44,912 nt of DNA. It comes from Candidatus Saganbacteria bacterium. GTDB taxonomy: Bacteria > Margulisbacteria > WOR-1 > O2-12-FULL-45-9. The notes under the pieces are model-generated. The model was not told the DNA's origin and did not search any database. It saw only the letters and a list, made by a program, of their open reading frames with translations. The stretch is from the NCBI GenBank assembly GCA_016932255.1, contig JAFGDE010000003.1, forward strand, positions 1-44,912, read 5' to 3'. A program made the position numbers and the translations under genes. Positions 8,358-15,862 of the stretch are shown here, in pieces. Position 1 is the stretch's first letter; the number at the start of each line of letters is the position of its first letter.

Positions 8358-10517
8358 CTAGCCGAACAAGCCTGGTTTACTTTTTTTATAGATATGCCTG
8401 GCTTCGGCGGCTATCTGCGGAACCTCATTGGGGTTCTGGGCAATGCTGTTGACCATATCTCTTAAACCGTGCGTTTTGACCGTGGTGATCAGGGGCTTTC
8501 TTAAAGACGTGTTCTTTGAACTGCTTTGAAGCGAGCGGCGCAGGTAGCGCTCAGTAACTGCCCGGGCGCCCTGGGCCACGGCTAGATCTTGGGATGTGAG
8601 CTGGGCCAGGACGGCTGCTGACTGCTTTTCGCATAATCTGTCAATGACCTGCTGCCGCACATTGCTTTTAAGCGGCTGGTCGGCTAGAAGCCTCAACTGC
8701 TGTTCAAGCGGCAGAGCGGTTATCTGGTCAAAGGTCCAGCCGGTATTGTCCATTTGCTCGGAGATGAGCTGCATCTGTGCCTGATCCAGGCCGGGGATCC
8801 TTTCCATTACCCTGTAAAGCCAACCCCTCTGGTTAGGGGAGAGCAGGGACAGCAGCGGATCGTAATAATTGGCCTGTTCTGCTTTGACCGAGGCGTCGTA
8901 GGAAGTCCCGGCGGTGGACGGATACTCAACACTGTTGCTGTCGGTCAGGTCAAGGGTAAAAGGCAGTCTGACAGCGATAACGCTGATATTGTCGTAGGAG
9001 CGGCCCAGGGCGTTGTCGCGGATAGCCTCGGCAACGGCGCGGTCGGTTGGCTGGCTCCTGGCGATATCGGTCAATTCGCTTTCCGGAACATTATCAATGG
9101 CGCCGTCGGAATAGAGCAGCAGGGTCGAATCCCGGTCAGCTTCCTGCAGGGCGATCTCGGTGATGCGGATAGTGGGCGTATTGACCGAACCGTCCCGTTG
9201 CCGATTAAGCTGTCCCAACGCTGTAGCGATGACGTTCTTGGCCGCAACATTATTGTATTCAGGCGGCAGGGTAAAGTCCTCGACTGTTTGTATTTCCGAC
9301 TCTGTCGCGGGCAGGCTAGGCAAGCGAGGGATGCCCTCATTGCCGGCCTGTTCGCGGAGGTAGTGCATATAATGGAACTTGCTGCTATGGTCCAGGGTCA
9401 AGTGCAAGGGTTCTTTAGAAGCATCGTCAAGGACGAGCTTGGCCCGCGAATCACCCACATGGGCGATCTGCAGCCTCAAGTTCTGCCTGTCGAGCACGGC
9501 CGCTACCAGGGTCGACCCGGCGCCGCGGGGCAGGAGCCTGGCCGCGCGGTCATTGGCGATATTGATCGCTGCGTCCAGTGTTTCGCCGTCTTCCAGGGCG
9601 TTCAGGAAATGGCGGATGACCAGCTTGGAAGCGACCTCGCCGGCAGCGTGGCCGCCCATGCCGTCAGCCACAATAAAGACCTCCCGGCCGTCGCTCAGCC
9701 TGATATAGGCGACACTGTCCTCGTTGCTTGTGCGGGTGCTGCCCACATCGGTCAGCAGAGTGAAACCATTGCTTGAATAGCAGTACCTCGGTCCTTCGGC
9801 CCCATAGAAGGCCAGCCGGGTAACGCTTTGCATGTTAAGGCGGTGAACTGACAGTTCAGCGCTTATGGCGTCGAACTGGTCTATCTTAGGCTGTATCTCT
9901 TGGCCGTATCTCTGCCATTGCTCGTTTTTGTGTAGCAGATCACTGATCTGTCTGCCTGCTTGATCAGCGGCTGATTCCAAACGCTGGTTCAGTTCCTCCA
10001 GTTCCGCGATGCGCCGCTGGGCCTTGTCAGCCGTTGTAGTGGCCGCAGCCAGCGTTTCGCTGGTCGGCCGGCCGGATAATTCCTGACGAAGCTCTTCCAA
10101 CTGGGCATTCAGCCGGAGCAATTCTGCTTGTTTGTCCTCAAGTTGATTGGTCAGGGTGACGGTCTGCCGGCGGAGTTCCTCGGTCTGTTCCGTGGTCGGC
10201 CGCTGCGACAATTCTTCGCTAGCGGCCAGGACGGTCCTGTTCATCTCATCGATGTTATGGCGCAGCTCGGCGATCTTGGCGTCAGCCACTTCCAAGCGCA
10301 GGGCAGCTTCGTGGGCCACGATGACAGGATCGATCTCGCTCAGCCTGATGCCCTGGGCAGCGATCTTTGTCACGGCTCTTGCCTCCTGACGCAGGGTCAG
10401 ATCGAGTGTTTGGTCATAGGGCAGGGTGGTTAATTGGCTTAACTTAAGCCGCCTGGAAAAGTTCTTCCGGGCGCTTTCCAGCAGTGTGCGTATACCTCTA
10501 AGGGTGGTGATCTTCAT
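8358..10517 (-). CDS. PP2C-family (PPM) Ser/Thr protein phosphatase with coiled-coil N-terminus
   Basis: 719 residues. Residues 60-230 are a long coiled coil. The PPM catalytic domain spans about 250-520 and shows all main metal-binding motifs: DVGSTRTSNED (257-267), VADGMGGHAAGE (283-294), HVGDSRA (353-359), LLYSDG (467-472) and YDNISVIAV (508-516). It should dephosphorylate Ser/Thr proteins in an Mn/Mg-dependent reaction. The C-terminal 190 residues are helical and unassigned. AAGGAG lies 5 bases before the ATG; the gene starts 9 bases after the stop of the coiled-coil gene and is the last of a kinase, coiled-coil, phosphatase operon. The natural substrates are therefore probably the kinase at 14431-11993 or its targets. 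No transmembrane segment is seen. Confidence 0.92.
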   Translation of the reverse strand: MKITTLRGIRTLLESARKNFSRRLKLSQLTTLPYDQTLDLTLRQEARAVTKIAAQGIRLSEIDPVIVAHEAALRLEVADAKIAELRHNIDEMNRTVLAASEELSQRPTTEQTEELRRQTVTLTNQLEDKQAELLRLNAQLEELRQELSGRPTSETLAAATTTADKAQRRIAELEELNQRLESAADQAGRQISDLLHKNEQWQRYGQEIQPKIDQFDAISAELSVHRLNMQSVTRLAFYGAEGPRYCYSSNGFTLLTDVGSTRTSNEDSVAYIRLSDGREVFIVADGMGGHAAGEVASKLVIRHFLNALEDGETLDAAINIANDRAARLLPRGAGSTLVAAVLDRQNLRLQIAHVGDSRAKLVLDDASKEPLHLTLDHSSKFHYMHYLREQAGNEGIPRLPSLPATESEIQTVEDFTLPPEYNNVAAKNVIATALGQLNRQRDGSVNTPTIRITEIALQEADRDSTLLLYSDGAIDNVPESELTDIARSQPTDRAVAEAIRDNALGRSYDNISVIAVRLPFTLDLTDSNSVEYPSTAGTSYDASVKAEQANYYDPLLSLLSPNQRGWLYRVMERIPGLDQAQMQLISEQMDNTGWTFDQITALPLEQQLRLLADQPLKSNVRQQVIDRLCEKQSAAVLAQLTSQDLAVAQGARAVTERYLRRSLQSSSKNTSLRKPLITTVKTHGLRDMVNSIAQNPNEVPQIAAEARHIYKKSKPGLFG

Positions 10518-10526
10518 TCCGTCTCC

Positions 10527-11972
10527 TTAAGTTATGTTATCGAATTCAGGCCGTTCCAGCATTCTGGCGGCTTCAATATTTGGTTTTTCTCCGGACATCA
10601 GGGCGGCCAAACGCCGGGCTTTTTCCGGGATGGGCAGGCTGCTGTCTGCCATGATCAGCTGGACCTCAGGATCGCTGCTAAAGACCGGCTGGCTGCCGGC
10701 TCGAGCCGCCGCTTTGCGCACATCCATGACCGCGGTTGTGGCGTCCTCGTCAACTTGAGGCGCCGGCGCTGCTGCGGCCGGCGGGGGCGTTTCGCTTTCT
10801 TCAGACGTTTCTCTGAACGCATCTTCCGGGATGATGTTGGTCAGGCGGGCCAGCTGGGCTTCCAGTTCAGTGGTCAGGCCGGTCAATTCGGTCTGGCGTT
10901 CTTTGAGCGCCTGTTTTTCGGAGTCGATCCGTCCGCTGATCAGCAGGCCTGTGCCGTGGAGCAGCTGGAGCGCTTCGGCAATGATCTCTTGCTGAGTTTC
11001 ACGCTGCTCTGCTATTTCGCGCTCACTCTCAGAAAAGCGGTTGCGCAGCCCCTGTATCGCCGAGCTCATCGCAGCCCTGGTCCCCGAATGTTCAAAGGTA
11101 TCAGCGACTGCTTCCAGCCGGCTCAGTTGTTCCTGCAGGGCCGGGGCTTCATTCTCCAGGACGCGCAGGGCTTCGGCCGCGGCCTCATAAGCAGAGGTCA
11201 GCCGGTTGACACTGGTCTCAAGATCCTCAAGCTCCCTGGACAATTGCGGCTGGTTCAGGTCATCCCTGACGCCTTCAGCCTGGTGCTGCAGCTTGTCAAC
11301 CAACCGGTTCATCAGGGAGAGCAGGATGGGGTCAACACCGTCGCGGCCGATGGCGGCGAGTGTTTCAGAGATTTGTTCGCTTTCAAGGTCAAGCGCGCCG
11401 ATGACTTTCTGGCCAAGCTCGGAAATTTTTGATACGGTAGTTGGCGCGCTCATGGCCGGAGCCTGTTCAACTGGAGCGATCCTAAAAGCCTCTTGTGCTG
11501 ACCGGCGGCCGGGCAGCGGCGGCGGCGCAGCAGGCCGGGCCGGCGCTTCTGCCAAAGGAGCAGCCGGTTCTTCTTCAACATCTATTTCGAGCGAAGGTTC
11601 TTCAGTTGAAACATCGATTATCTCACTATCCCTGACCTCGTGTACTGCTGACACTTCGGGCGGAATTGGTGCTTCAGCCGGCGGATTTATCACCGGAGGG
11701 GCCTGAGAGGCCGGCGGTGCCGGCGGAGCGAACAATTTACTGAAAGCCTGTTGGGCAAGCTGGGCCAGTTCGGCGTTCTCGTGCCCGGTCAAGGCTTGCA
11801 GGTCCTGGCGCAGCGCGTGGACCGCGTCAGCCTCGAAACGCAGCTGTCCATCGACGATCTTCCTCAGCATACTGATCTTTTGTGCGACGGGCAATGACGC
11901 GTTGCGCAGAGCATTGGCCTGAATACGCGCCGCCCTGAGATTTATCGTCTTGATTTGTCCGACTCCAGCCAT
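10527..11972 (-). CDS. Coiled-coil protein of a kinase-phosphatase operon
   Basis: 481 residues of unknown family. An N-terminal helical region (1-85) leads into a Pro/Ala/Glu-rich linker (about 86-185, APPAPPASQAPP) and a long coiled coil (about 230-390, LEDLETSVNRL, then LKERQTELTGL). A second Pro/Ala linker leads to a short helical tail. The N-terminal block SLPVAQKISMLRKI is echoed near the C-terminus as SLPIPEKARRLAAL, so a small helical module seems duplicated at the two ends. There is no signal peptide or membrane helix. It sits between a Ser/Thr kinase and a PP2C phosphatase, with short spacers, which suggests a scaffold or phosphorylation target. AGGAGG is placed 9 bases before the ATG. 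Confidence 0.8.
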   Translation of the reverse strand: MAGVGQIKTINLRAARIQANALRNASLPVAQKISMLRKIVDGQLRFEADAVHALRQDLQALTGHENAELAQLAQQAFSKLFAPPAPPASQAPPVINPPAEAPIPPEVSAVHEVRDSEIIDVSTEEPSLEIDVEEEPAAPLAEAPARPAAPPPLPGRRSAQEAFRIAPVEQAPAMSAPTTVSKISELGQKVIGALDLESEQISETLAAIGRDGVDPILLSLMNRLVDKLQHQAEGVRDDLNQPQLSRELEDLETSVNRLTSAYEAAAEALRVLENEAPALQEQLSRLEAVADTFEHSGTRAAMSSAIQGLRNRFSESEREIAEQRETQQEIIAEALQLLHGTGLLISGRIDSEKQALKERQTELTGLTTELEAQLARLTNIIPEDAFRETSEESETPPPAAAAPAPQVDEDATTAVMDVRKAAARAGSQPVFSSDPEVQLIMADSSLPIPEKARRLAALMSGEKPNIEAARMLERPEFDNIT

Positions 11973-11992
11973 TTTAATTTACCTCCTGATAT

Positions 11993-14431
11993 TTACCCTT
12001 GAGATCCGTTGTCCTGGCGCAGCGAGAAGACTATGTTCATGGCGTATTGCGCCTGGGTATAAAGTTCCTGGTCGTTAGCCCGTCGGGCCTGGTTACTGAT
12101 ATCGGCTATCCGGTCTTCCAGACTGACCATTTCTTCGGCAGAGAGTTCCGGGATTATCCCGAGATTGATCTCATCAAAGACCTCCCGGCGGGATTCCGGA
12201 TTGTTCAACCGGGCGATGATCTGCTCCAGAGGGGAAATATCGCCGCTGGATTCAAGTTCCAGATCAGTAAAGTCAAGTTCTTCGGTCGGATTAGCCGGGG
12301 CTGCCGGCTGGCCGCTCCGCGATTTTGCCGCCCTGGTCTCCTCGCCCTGTTGGGCCGCCTCGATCGGTTCAGCCGGTGTATGCGACAACCTAGTCGGGTC
12401 ATGGGCCGCGCTGCTCGGAGCACGACCATTGAGCTGGTCCTTGACCTGCCTTAGATCGGCCGCGATCGCAGCCACGTTTTGATAGCGCTCCAGCGGGTTA
12501 AACCAGAGCATCCGCTCGACGATCGAAAAAAGATTTTCCGGGATGTTATGCTGTTCCAGCCTGGGCGGTTGCCCGCGTTTGGCTGCAGCCCGGCTGATCA
12601 GCTCGTTCAGGGAGATCTGGCCGGCTTTGAACTCGTTGATCAGGCCTGAGGTATCATAAATAGCGTTGTTCAAATATGTCTCCTGTGAGTCAATGCCGTA
12701 TGGCCTGGCGCTGTTACTGGTCAGCAGGCGGTAAAAGACGCAGCCCAAAGCATAGACGTCCTGTCTGATCAGCCAGTCAGCCCTTTCCCTGGCAGAAAGC
12801 CGGTCGCTCGTCTGGACCAGAGAATAAATAAGGTTCTCCGGCGCCAGGTAAGAAGCCGTGCCCATCAGCTGGCCTGTCCTTGTCTGGTCGCTCTGCGATA
12901 TATCGTCGGAAATGACCTTGACCATGCCGAAGTCAAGGATCTTAATGATCTCTTTATCGCTCTCTTCGGTCAGGAAAAGATTTTCCAGCTTGATGTCGCG
13001 GTGAGCGATCGGTAGAGGCTCTCCGGTCTCCGGGTTAGTGAAGTTGTGAGCTTCATGTAAACCTTCAATGGTCTGGAGCAGCCAATCAACAGCCTGTTCA
13101 TAACCGACCCTGGTGCCTTTTTTCAGATTTTCCAGGACATCCTTGAGCGGTTCACCTGTAAGGAATTCCATGACCACGACCTCGCGGCCGTCAGCCAGCT
13201 TGCCGCCGCCGAAATATTTGACGATATTCCCGTGCCTGATCATAGTGGCGATACGGCGTTCGAGCCTGGCCCGGCGCTCTGCCTGGGTTGCCTGGCGCAC
13301 TTGTTCATCCATCTTTTTTTCCGCTTTGACGGCAAAGAAGATATCTTCCGCAGGATCGCGCACAGCTTTGTAGACCTCGCCAAAACCGCCGCTGCCGATG
13401 AGATGGCCGGCGGCAAAACTCAGACTGATATCCTGGCTCTGCGCTGCTTCAGCTTTGGCCAGCACAGGCAGGATGAAGTATTCGGTCTCTTCGCTTGGCT
13501 CAGGCATGCTGCTTTTATCGCCGCCCCCTGTTTTAAAGACCAGTCCCAGATTGCGGGACAGTTCCATGATCGCACGGGAGAGCGCTTCTTTGGCTGCTTC
13601 AGCCCGGACCCGCAATGGAGTGTTGCCGCGCAAAACCTGGCTCTTGAGATGTTCTTTGATGGTAGCGAGTTCCCGGTAGGCAAAACGCAGGTCTTCAGGT
13701 CTGACCTGGCTTAGATCAAAGCTCAAGCCCTCGACGCGGTTGATATCAGCCGCCATGGTCTCAAGCGGCACTTCACTAGCGGCAGCCCTGGGCTGGGTGA
13801 GGGGAGCGCTCGGCTGTTCGTTTTTTTTCTGCTCGTTGATCTTGGCGGTCTTGTTGCGGCGGCTGATCAACAGGTGAGCCAGGCCGATCAAACCGACCGG
13901 TACCAGATTGACCAGGGCACAAACACCGACAGCGGCCGTGGCTGAGGCCCAGCTGAGCTTCATTATAGCTATCGGCGCGATCATGAACGCCAGGTTAGTT
14001 ACTGGTGAAAACACGCCGGCAAGAGCGGCTGCCCCTGCTAAACCATAAAGCACGCCGGTGATGATCTTGCGGCCTCTACCTGGTTTGCCGTTCTGGGCAT
14101 TGGGATCCTTTGGCAGGGGCGGCGGCGTGGTCATTTTCGAAGGAGGAAGACTCGGCCGGCTGGCAGTGCCTGCGGCCCCGCCTGCCATCTGCATGGTGCT
14201 TATCTTTGATTCTTCGATGCGGCTGCCCAGGGTCAGTCCTTCAGCAAAAATGTTGGGCACGCCGGGCAGAGCCGGCTGCAGGCCGAATAGCACGGGGAGA
14301 CGTTCAGACAGGGTCCCCCGGATATCATTTAACCTGGTGCGGACGTTGCGGCGCAATTCCCTGCCGGAGACTATTTGCCAGGCGCTCCTTAACTGGGGCC
14401 GAAAATTGATCCTATCCATCAGTGGCGGCAT
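11993..14431 (-). CDS. Membrane-anchored Ser/Thr protein kinase
   Basis: 812 residues. Two hydrophobic segments at about 122-188 anchor it, preceded by a Pro-rich stretch. The kinase domain runs from about 340 to 650: GSGGFGEV glycine loop (about 345), catalytic Lys in FAVKAEKK (about 367), HRDIKLEN (about 477), DFG (about 499), GTASYLAPE (about 528) and DVYALGC. All essential Hanks-type residues are present, so activity is likely. The C-terminal 160 residues are acidic and low complexity, then helical. There is no PASTA or other sensor domain, and both termini look cytoplasmic. AGGAGG lies 6 bases before the ATG. It is the first gene of the kinase, coiled-coil, PP2C operon, transcribed from element D with a leader of about 90 bases that contains an inverted repeat. 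Confidence 0.92.
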   Translation of the reverse strand: MPPLMDRINFRPQLRSAWQIVSGRELRRNVRTRLNDIRGTLSERLPVLFGLQPALPGVPNIFAEGLTLGSRIEESKISTMQMAGGAAGTASRPSLPPSKMTTPPPLPKDPNAQNGKPGRGRKIITGVLYGLAGAAALAGVFSPVTNLAFMIAPIAIMKLSWASATAAVGVCALVNLVPVGLIGLAHLLISRRNKTAKINEQKKNEQPSAPLTQPRAAASEVPLETMAADINRVEGLSFDLSQVRPEDLRFAYRELATIKEHLKSQVLRGNTPLRVRAEAAKEALSRAIMELSRNLGLVFKTGGGDKSSMPEPSEETEYFILPVLAKAEAAQSQDISLSFAAGHLIGSGGFGEVYKAVRDPAEDIFFAVKAEKKMDEQVRQATQAERRARLERRIATMIRHGNIVKYFGGGKLADGREVVVMEFLTGEPLKDVLENLKKGTRVGYEQAVDWLLQTIEGLHEAHNFTNPETGEPLPIAHRDIKLENLFLTEESDKEIIKILDFGMVKVISDDISQSDQTRTGQLMGTASYLAPENLIYSLVQTSDRLSARERADWLIRQDVYALGCVFYRLLTSNSARPYGIDSQETYLNNAIYDTSGLINEFKAGQISLNELISRAAAKRGQPPRLEQHNIPENLFSIVERMLWFNPLERYQNVAAIAADLRQVKDQLNGRAPSSAAHDPTRLSHTPAEPIEAAQQGEETRAAKSRSGQPAAPANPTEELDFTDLELESSGDISPLEQIIARLNNPESRREVFDEINLGIIPELSAEEMVSLEDRIADISNQARRANDQELYTQAQYAMNIVFSLRQDNGSQG

Positions 14432-14453
14432 TATTTTCCTCCTGTATTGGCGA

Positions 14454-14507
14454 CTAGGTTCTGGGTTCTAGGATCCTAGAACTCAGAGCCTAGAACCTAG
14501 AACCCAG
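14454..14507. repeat. Inverted and direct short repeat (CTAGGTTCT type)
   Basis: Two 20-base arms (14454-14473 and 14474-14493) form a loop-free palindrome centred on GGATCC at 14471-14476, with 18 of 20 positions complementary. A further partial unit (CCTAGAACCTAGAACC) follows to 14507. It lies in the untranslated leader between promoter element D and the kinase ATG. There is no T-run, so it is not a typical terminator. Confidence 0.75.
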
Positions 14508-14530
14508 TACCCACAATATTTCCTACCAAA

Positions 14531-14558
14531 TTATCGGCAAAATAGCCGAAAAATTTCA
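14531..14558 (-). promoter_or_regulatory. Sigma-28-like promoter element D
   Basis: Minus strand: AAAAAAGTGAAATTT, 12 bases, GCCGATAA. The -10 half equals the classical FliA/SigD consensus GCCGATAA, and GAAA-N15-GCCGATAA differs from the Bacillus SigD pattern TAAA-N15-GCCGATA by one base in the -35. It lies 100 bases upstream of the kinase ATG at 14431. Confidence 0.8.
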
Positions 14559-14620
14559 CTTTTTTAACAAATCATCAAATCCGCCGAACGGACAGGTTTT
14601 ATCGACGTGAAAAAAACCCA

Positions 14621-15742
14621 TCAGCCCTTATGGAGCAAATAAAGCGCCTGTCTCATGTCCGTATACGATTGAAAACGCAGTTCCGGCCTGGGCGACATGG
14701 CCCGGAAGGTCACGGACCACATATCGGGCGAGATAAAGGGCGGGCGGTTCTGGGAAAGGCGCTTGATGATCTCATCAGGCCTGTTAGCCAGATCGTAAAT
14801 AGAGACCTTGGCAAAAGGCTCCACGCCGGTGAAAAGCCAGTACAGGACCGCGCCCAGGGCAAAAATGTCAGCGCGCTGATCGGCATTTTTTGTGCCGCCG
14901 ATGATAATGGCCTCAGGCGCCAAATATCCGGGTGTGCCCATGATCTCATGGGTCTTGGTCTGCTGGCTTTCCGGCAGTTTGACGATGCCAAAATCGGTCA
15001 GCACGGCGCCTTTGACCTTGCGCCCCTCGATCCTGAGCAGGATATTCTCCGGTTTGATATCGCGATGGGCCAGCTGGACCTGGCTGCCGCTTTGTTTCTG
15101 ATAGGCGCGTTCAAAGGCGATCAGGCCGTCCAGGATCTGGATCATGATGACCAGGGCCAGGTGCGGATCGATCGTTTTGCCTTGCGGTACAGCGTCAAAC
15201 AAGCTCTTGCCTTCGATCTTTTCCATGATATAGAACATGGGCAGCGGTTGCGGGTCGATATCAAATACCTTGACCACATAAGGGCTGCTGACCTCGCGCA
15301 GGACACTGACCTCCTTATTAAAGCGCAGGCGCAGGTCATGGCGGGTTTGCTCGGAGTGGTCAGAAAAGACCTTAAGCTTTTTGAGCAGCAGTTCCTGGCC
15401 CTCGGCGTTCCTGACCAGATAAATGTCCGCCATGCCGCCTTCCGCAAAATGGCTCACGACCTGATAGGAGCGATATTGGCCCTTGACCATTTTACCGGGC
15501 TCGATTTGCTGCTGCAGATCGCCAGAGAACAGATCAAAGACCTGGTTGACGCCGTCACGGTCGCCGGCGGACATGCAGACTATTTGCGGACCGGCGATCG
15601 GGCCGGCCGGGGCCAGATTGGTCAGCCGGGGAACACCACCAAAAGCGCGCTTAAATAATTTGTCGCCGGCCTTTAAGACCGGATGCCTTGAGGCCAATAA
15701 ACGCTGGAAGCTTCTATCTATTTTATCTATGATACTTGGCAT
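14621..15742 (-). CDS. Soluble Ser/Thr protein kinase
   Basis: 373 residues. A roughly 90-residue N-terminal extension leads to a Hanks-type kinase domain: EGGMADIYLV glycine loop (about 100), catalytic Lys in LLLKKL (about 119), HRDIKPENILL (about 225), DFGIVK (about 249), GTPGYLAPE (about 273) and DIFALGAVLYWLF. The domain ends at the C-terminus; there is no membrane helix and no PASTA or sensor domain, so it is a cytoplasmic kinase. AGGAG lies 10 bases before the ATG. It is a single-gene unit with its own promoter element E, lying between a terminator upstream and the membrane-kinase operon downstream. Together with the PP2C at 8358-10517 it implies a phosphorylation circuit. Confidence 0.92.
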   Translation of the reverse strand: MPSIIDKIDRSFQRLLASRHPVLKAGDKLFKRAFGGVPRLTNLAPAGPIAGPQIVCMSAGDRDGVNQVFDLFSGDLQQQIEPGKMVKGQYRSYQVVSHFAEGGMADIYLVRNAEGQELLLKKLKVFSDHSEQTRHDLRLRFNKEVSVLREVSSPYVVKVFDIDPQPLPMFYIMEKIEGKSLFDAVPQGKTIDPHLALVIMIQILDGLIAFERAYQKQSGSQVQLAHRDIKPENILLRIEGRKVKGAVLTDFGIVKLPESQQTKTHEIMGTPGYLAPEAIIIGGTKNADQRADIFALGAVLYWLFTGVEPFAKVSIYDLANRPDEIIKRLSQNRPPFISPDMWSVTFRAMSPRPELRFQSYTDMRQALYLLHKG

Positions 15743-15763
15743 TGCGCATGCTCCTATGCTCTG

Positions 15764-15791
15764 TTATCGCGGGTAGGAGCGGGGAATTTCA
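15764..15791 (-). promoter_or_regulatory. Sigma-28-like promoter element E
   Basis: Minus strand: AAAAAGTGAAATTC, 12 bases, CGCGATAA. The -10 element is 22 bases before the kinase ATG at 15742, leaving a short leader with the ribosome site. Confidence 0.7.
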
Positions 15792-15807
15792 CTTTTTAGC
15801 CGGAAAG

Positions 15808-15843
15808 AAAAAGCCCTGCTTACATAATATATATAAGCAGGGC
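15808..15843 (-). terminator. Rho-independent terminator after the 18459-15863 operon
   Basis: On the minus strand a perfect 10-base stem, GCCCTGCTTA paired with TAAGCAGGGC (15834-15843 and 15813-15822), closes an AT-rich loop of 11 bases and is followed directly by TTTTT. It lies 20 bases after the stop at 15863 and insulates the kinase gene from the upstream unit. It is the only strong terminator I see in the window. Confidence 0.92.
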
Positions 15844-15862
15844 ATCGATCTTTAGCCTGATA

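Noticed and set aside
8754-9776. Plus-strand open frame of 340 codons
   Set aside because: It lies opposite the PP2C catalytic domain and has no ribosome site or recognisable domain.
14454-14493. Palindrome considered as a terminator
   Set aside because: No T-run on either strand and it lies downstream of promoter element D, in the kinase leader.
14585-14620. Possible terminator after the soluble kinase gene (T-run on the minus strand)
   Set aside because: No stem of useful length precedes the T-run.
14630-15658. Plus-strand open frame of 342 codons
   Set aside because: Antisense to the soluble kinase, which has all Hanks motifs; long shadows are common here because of biased codon use.
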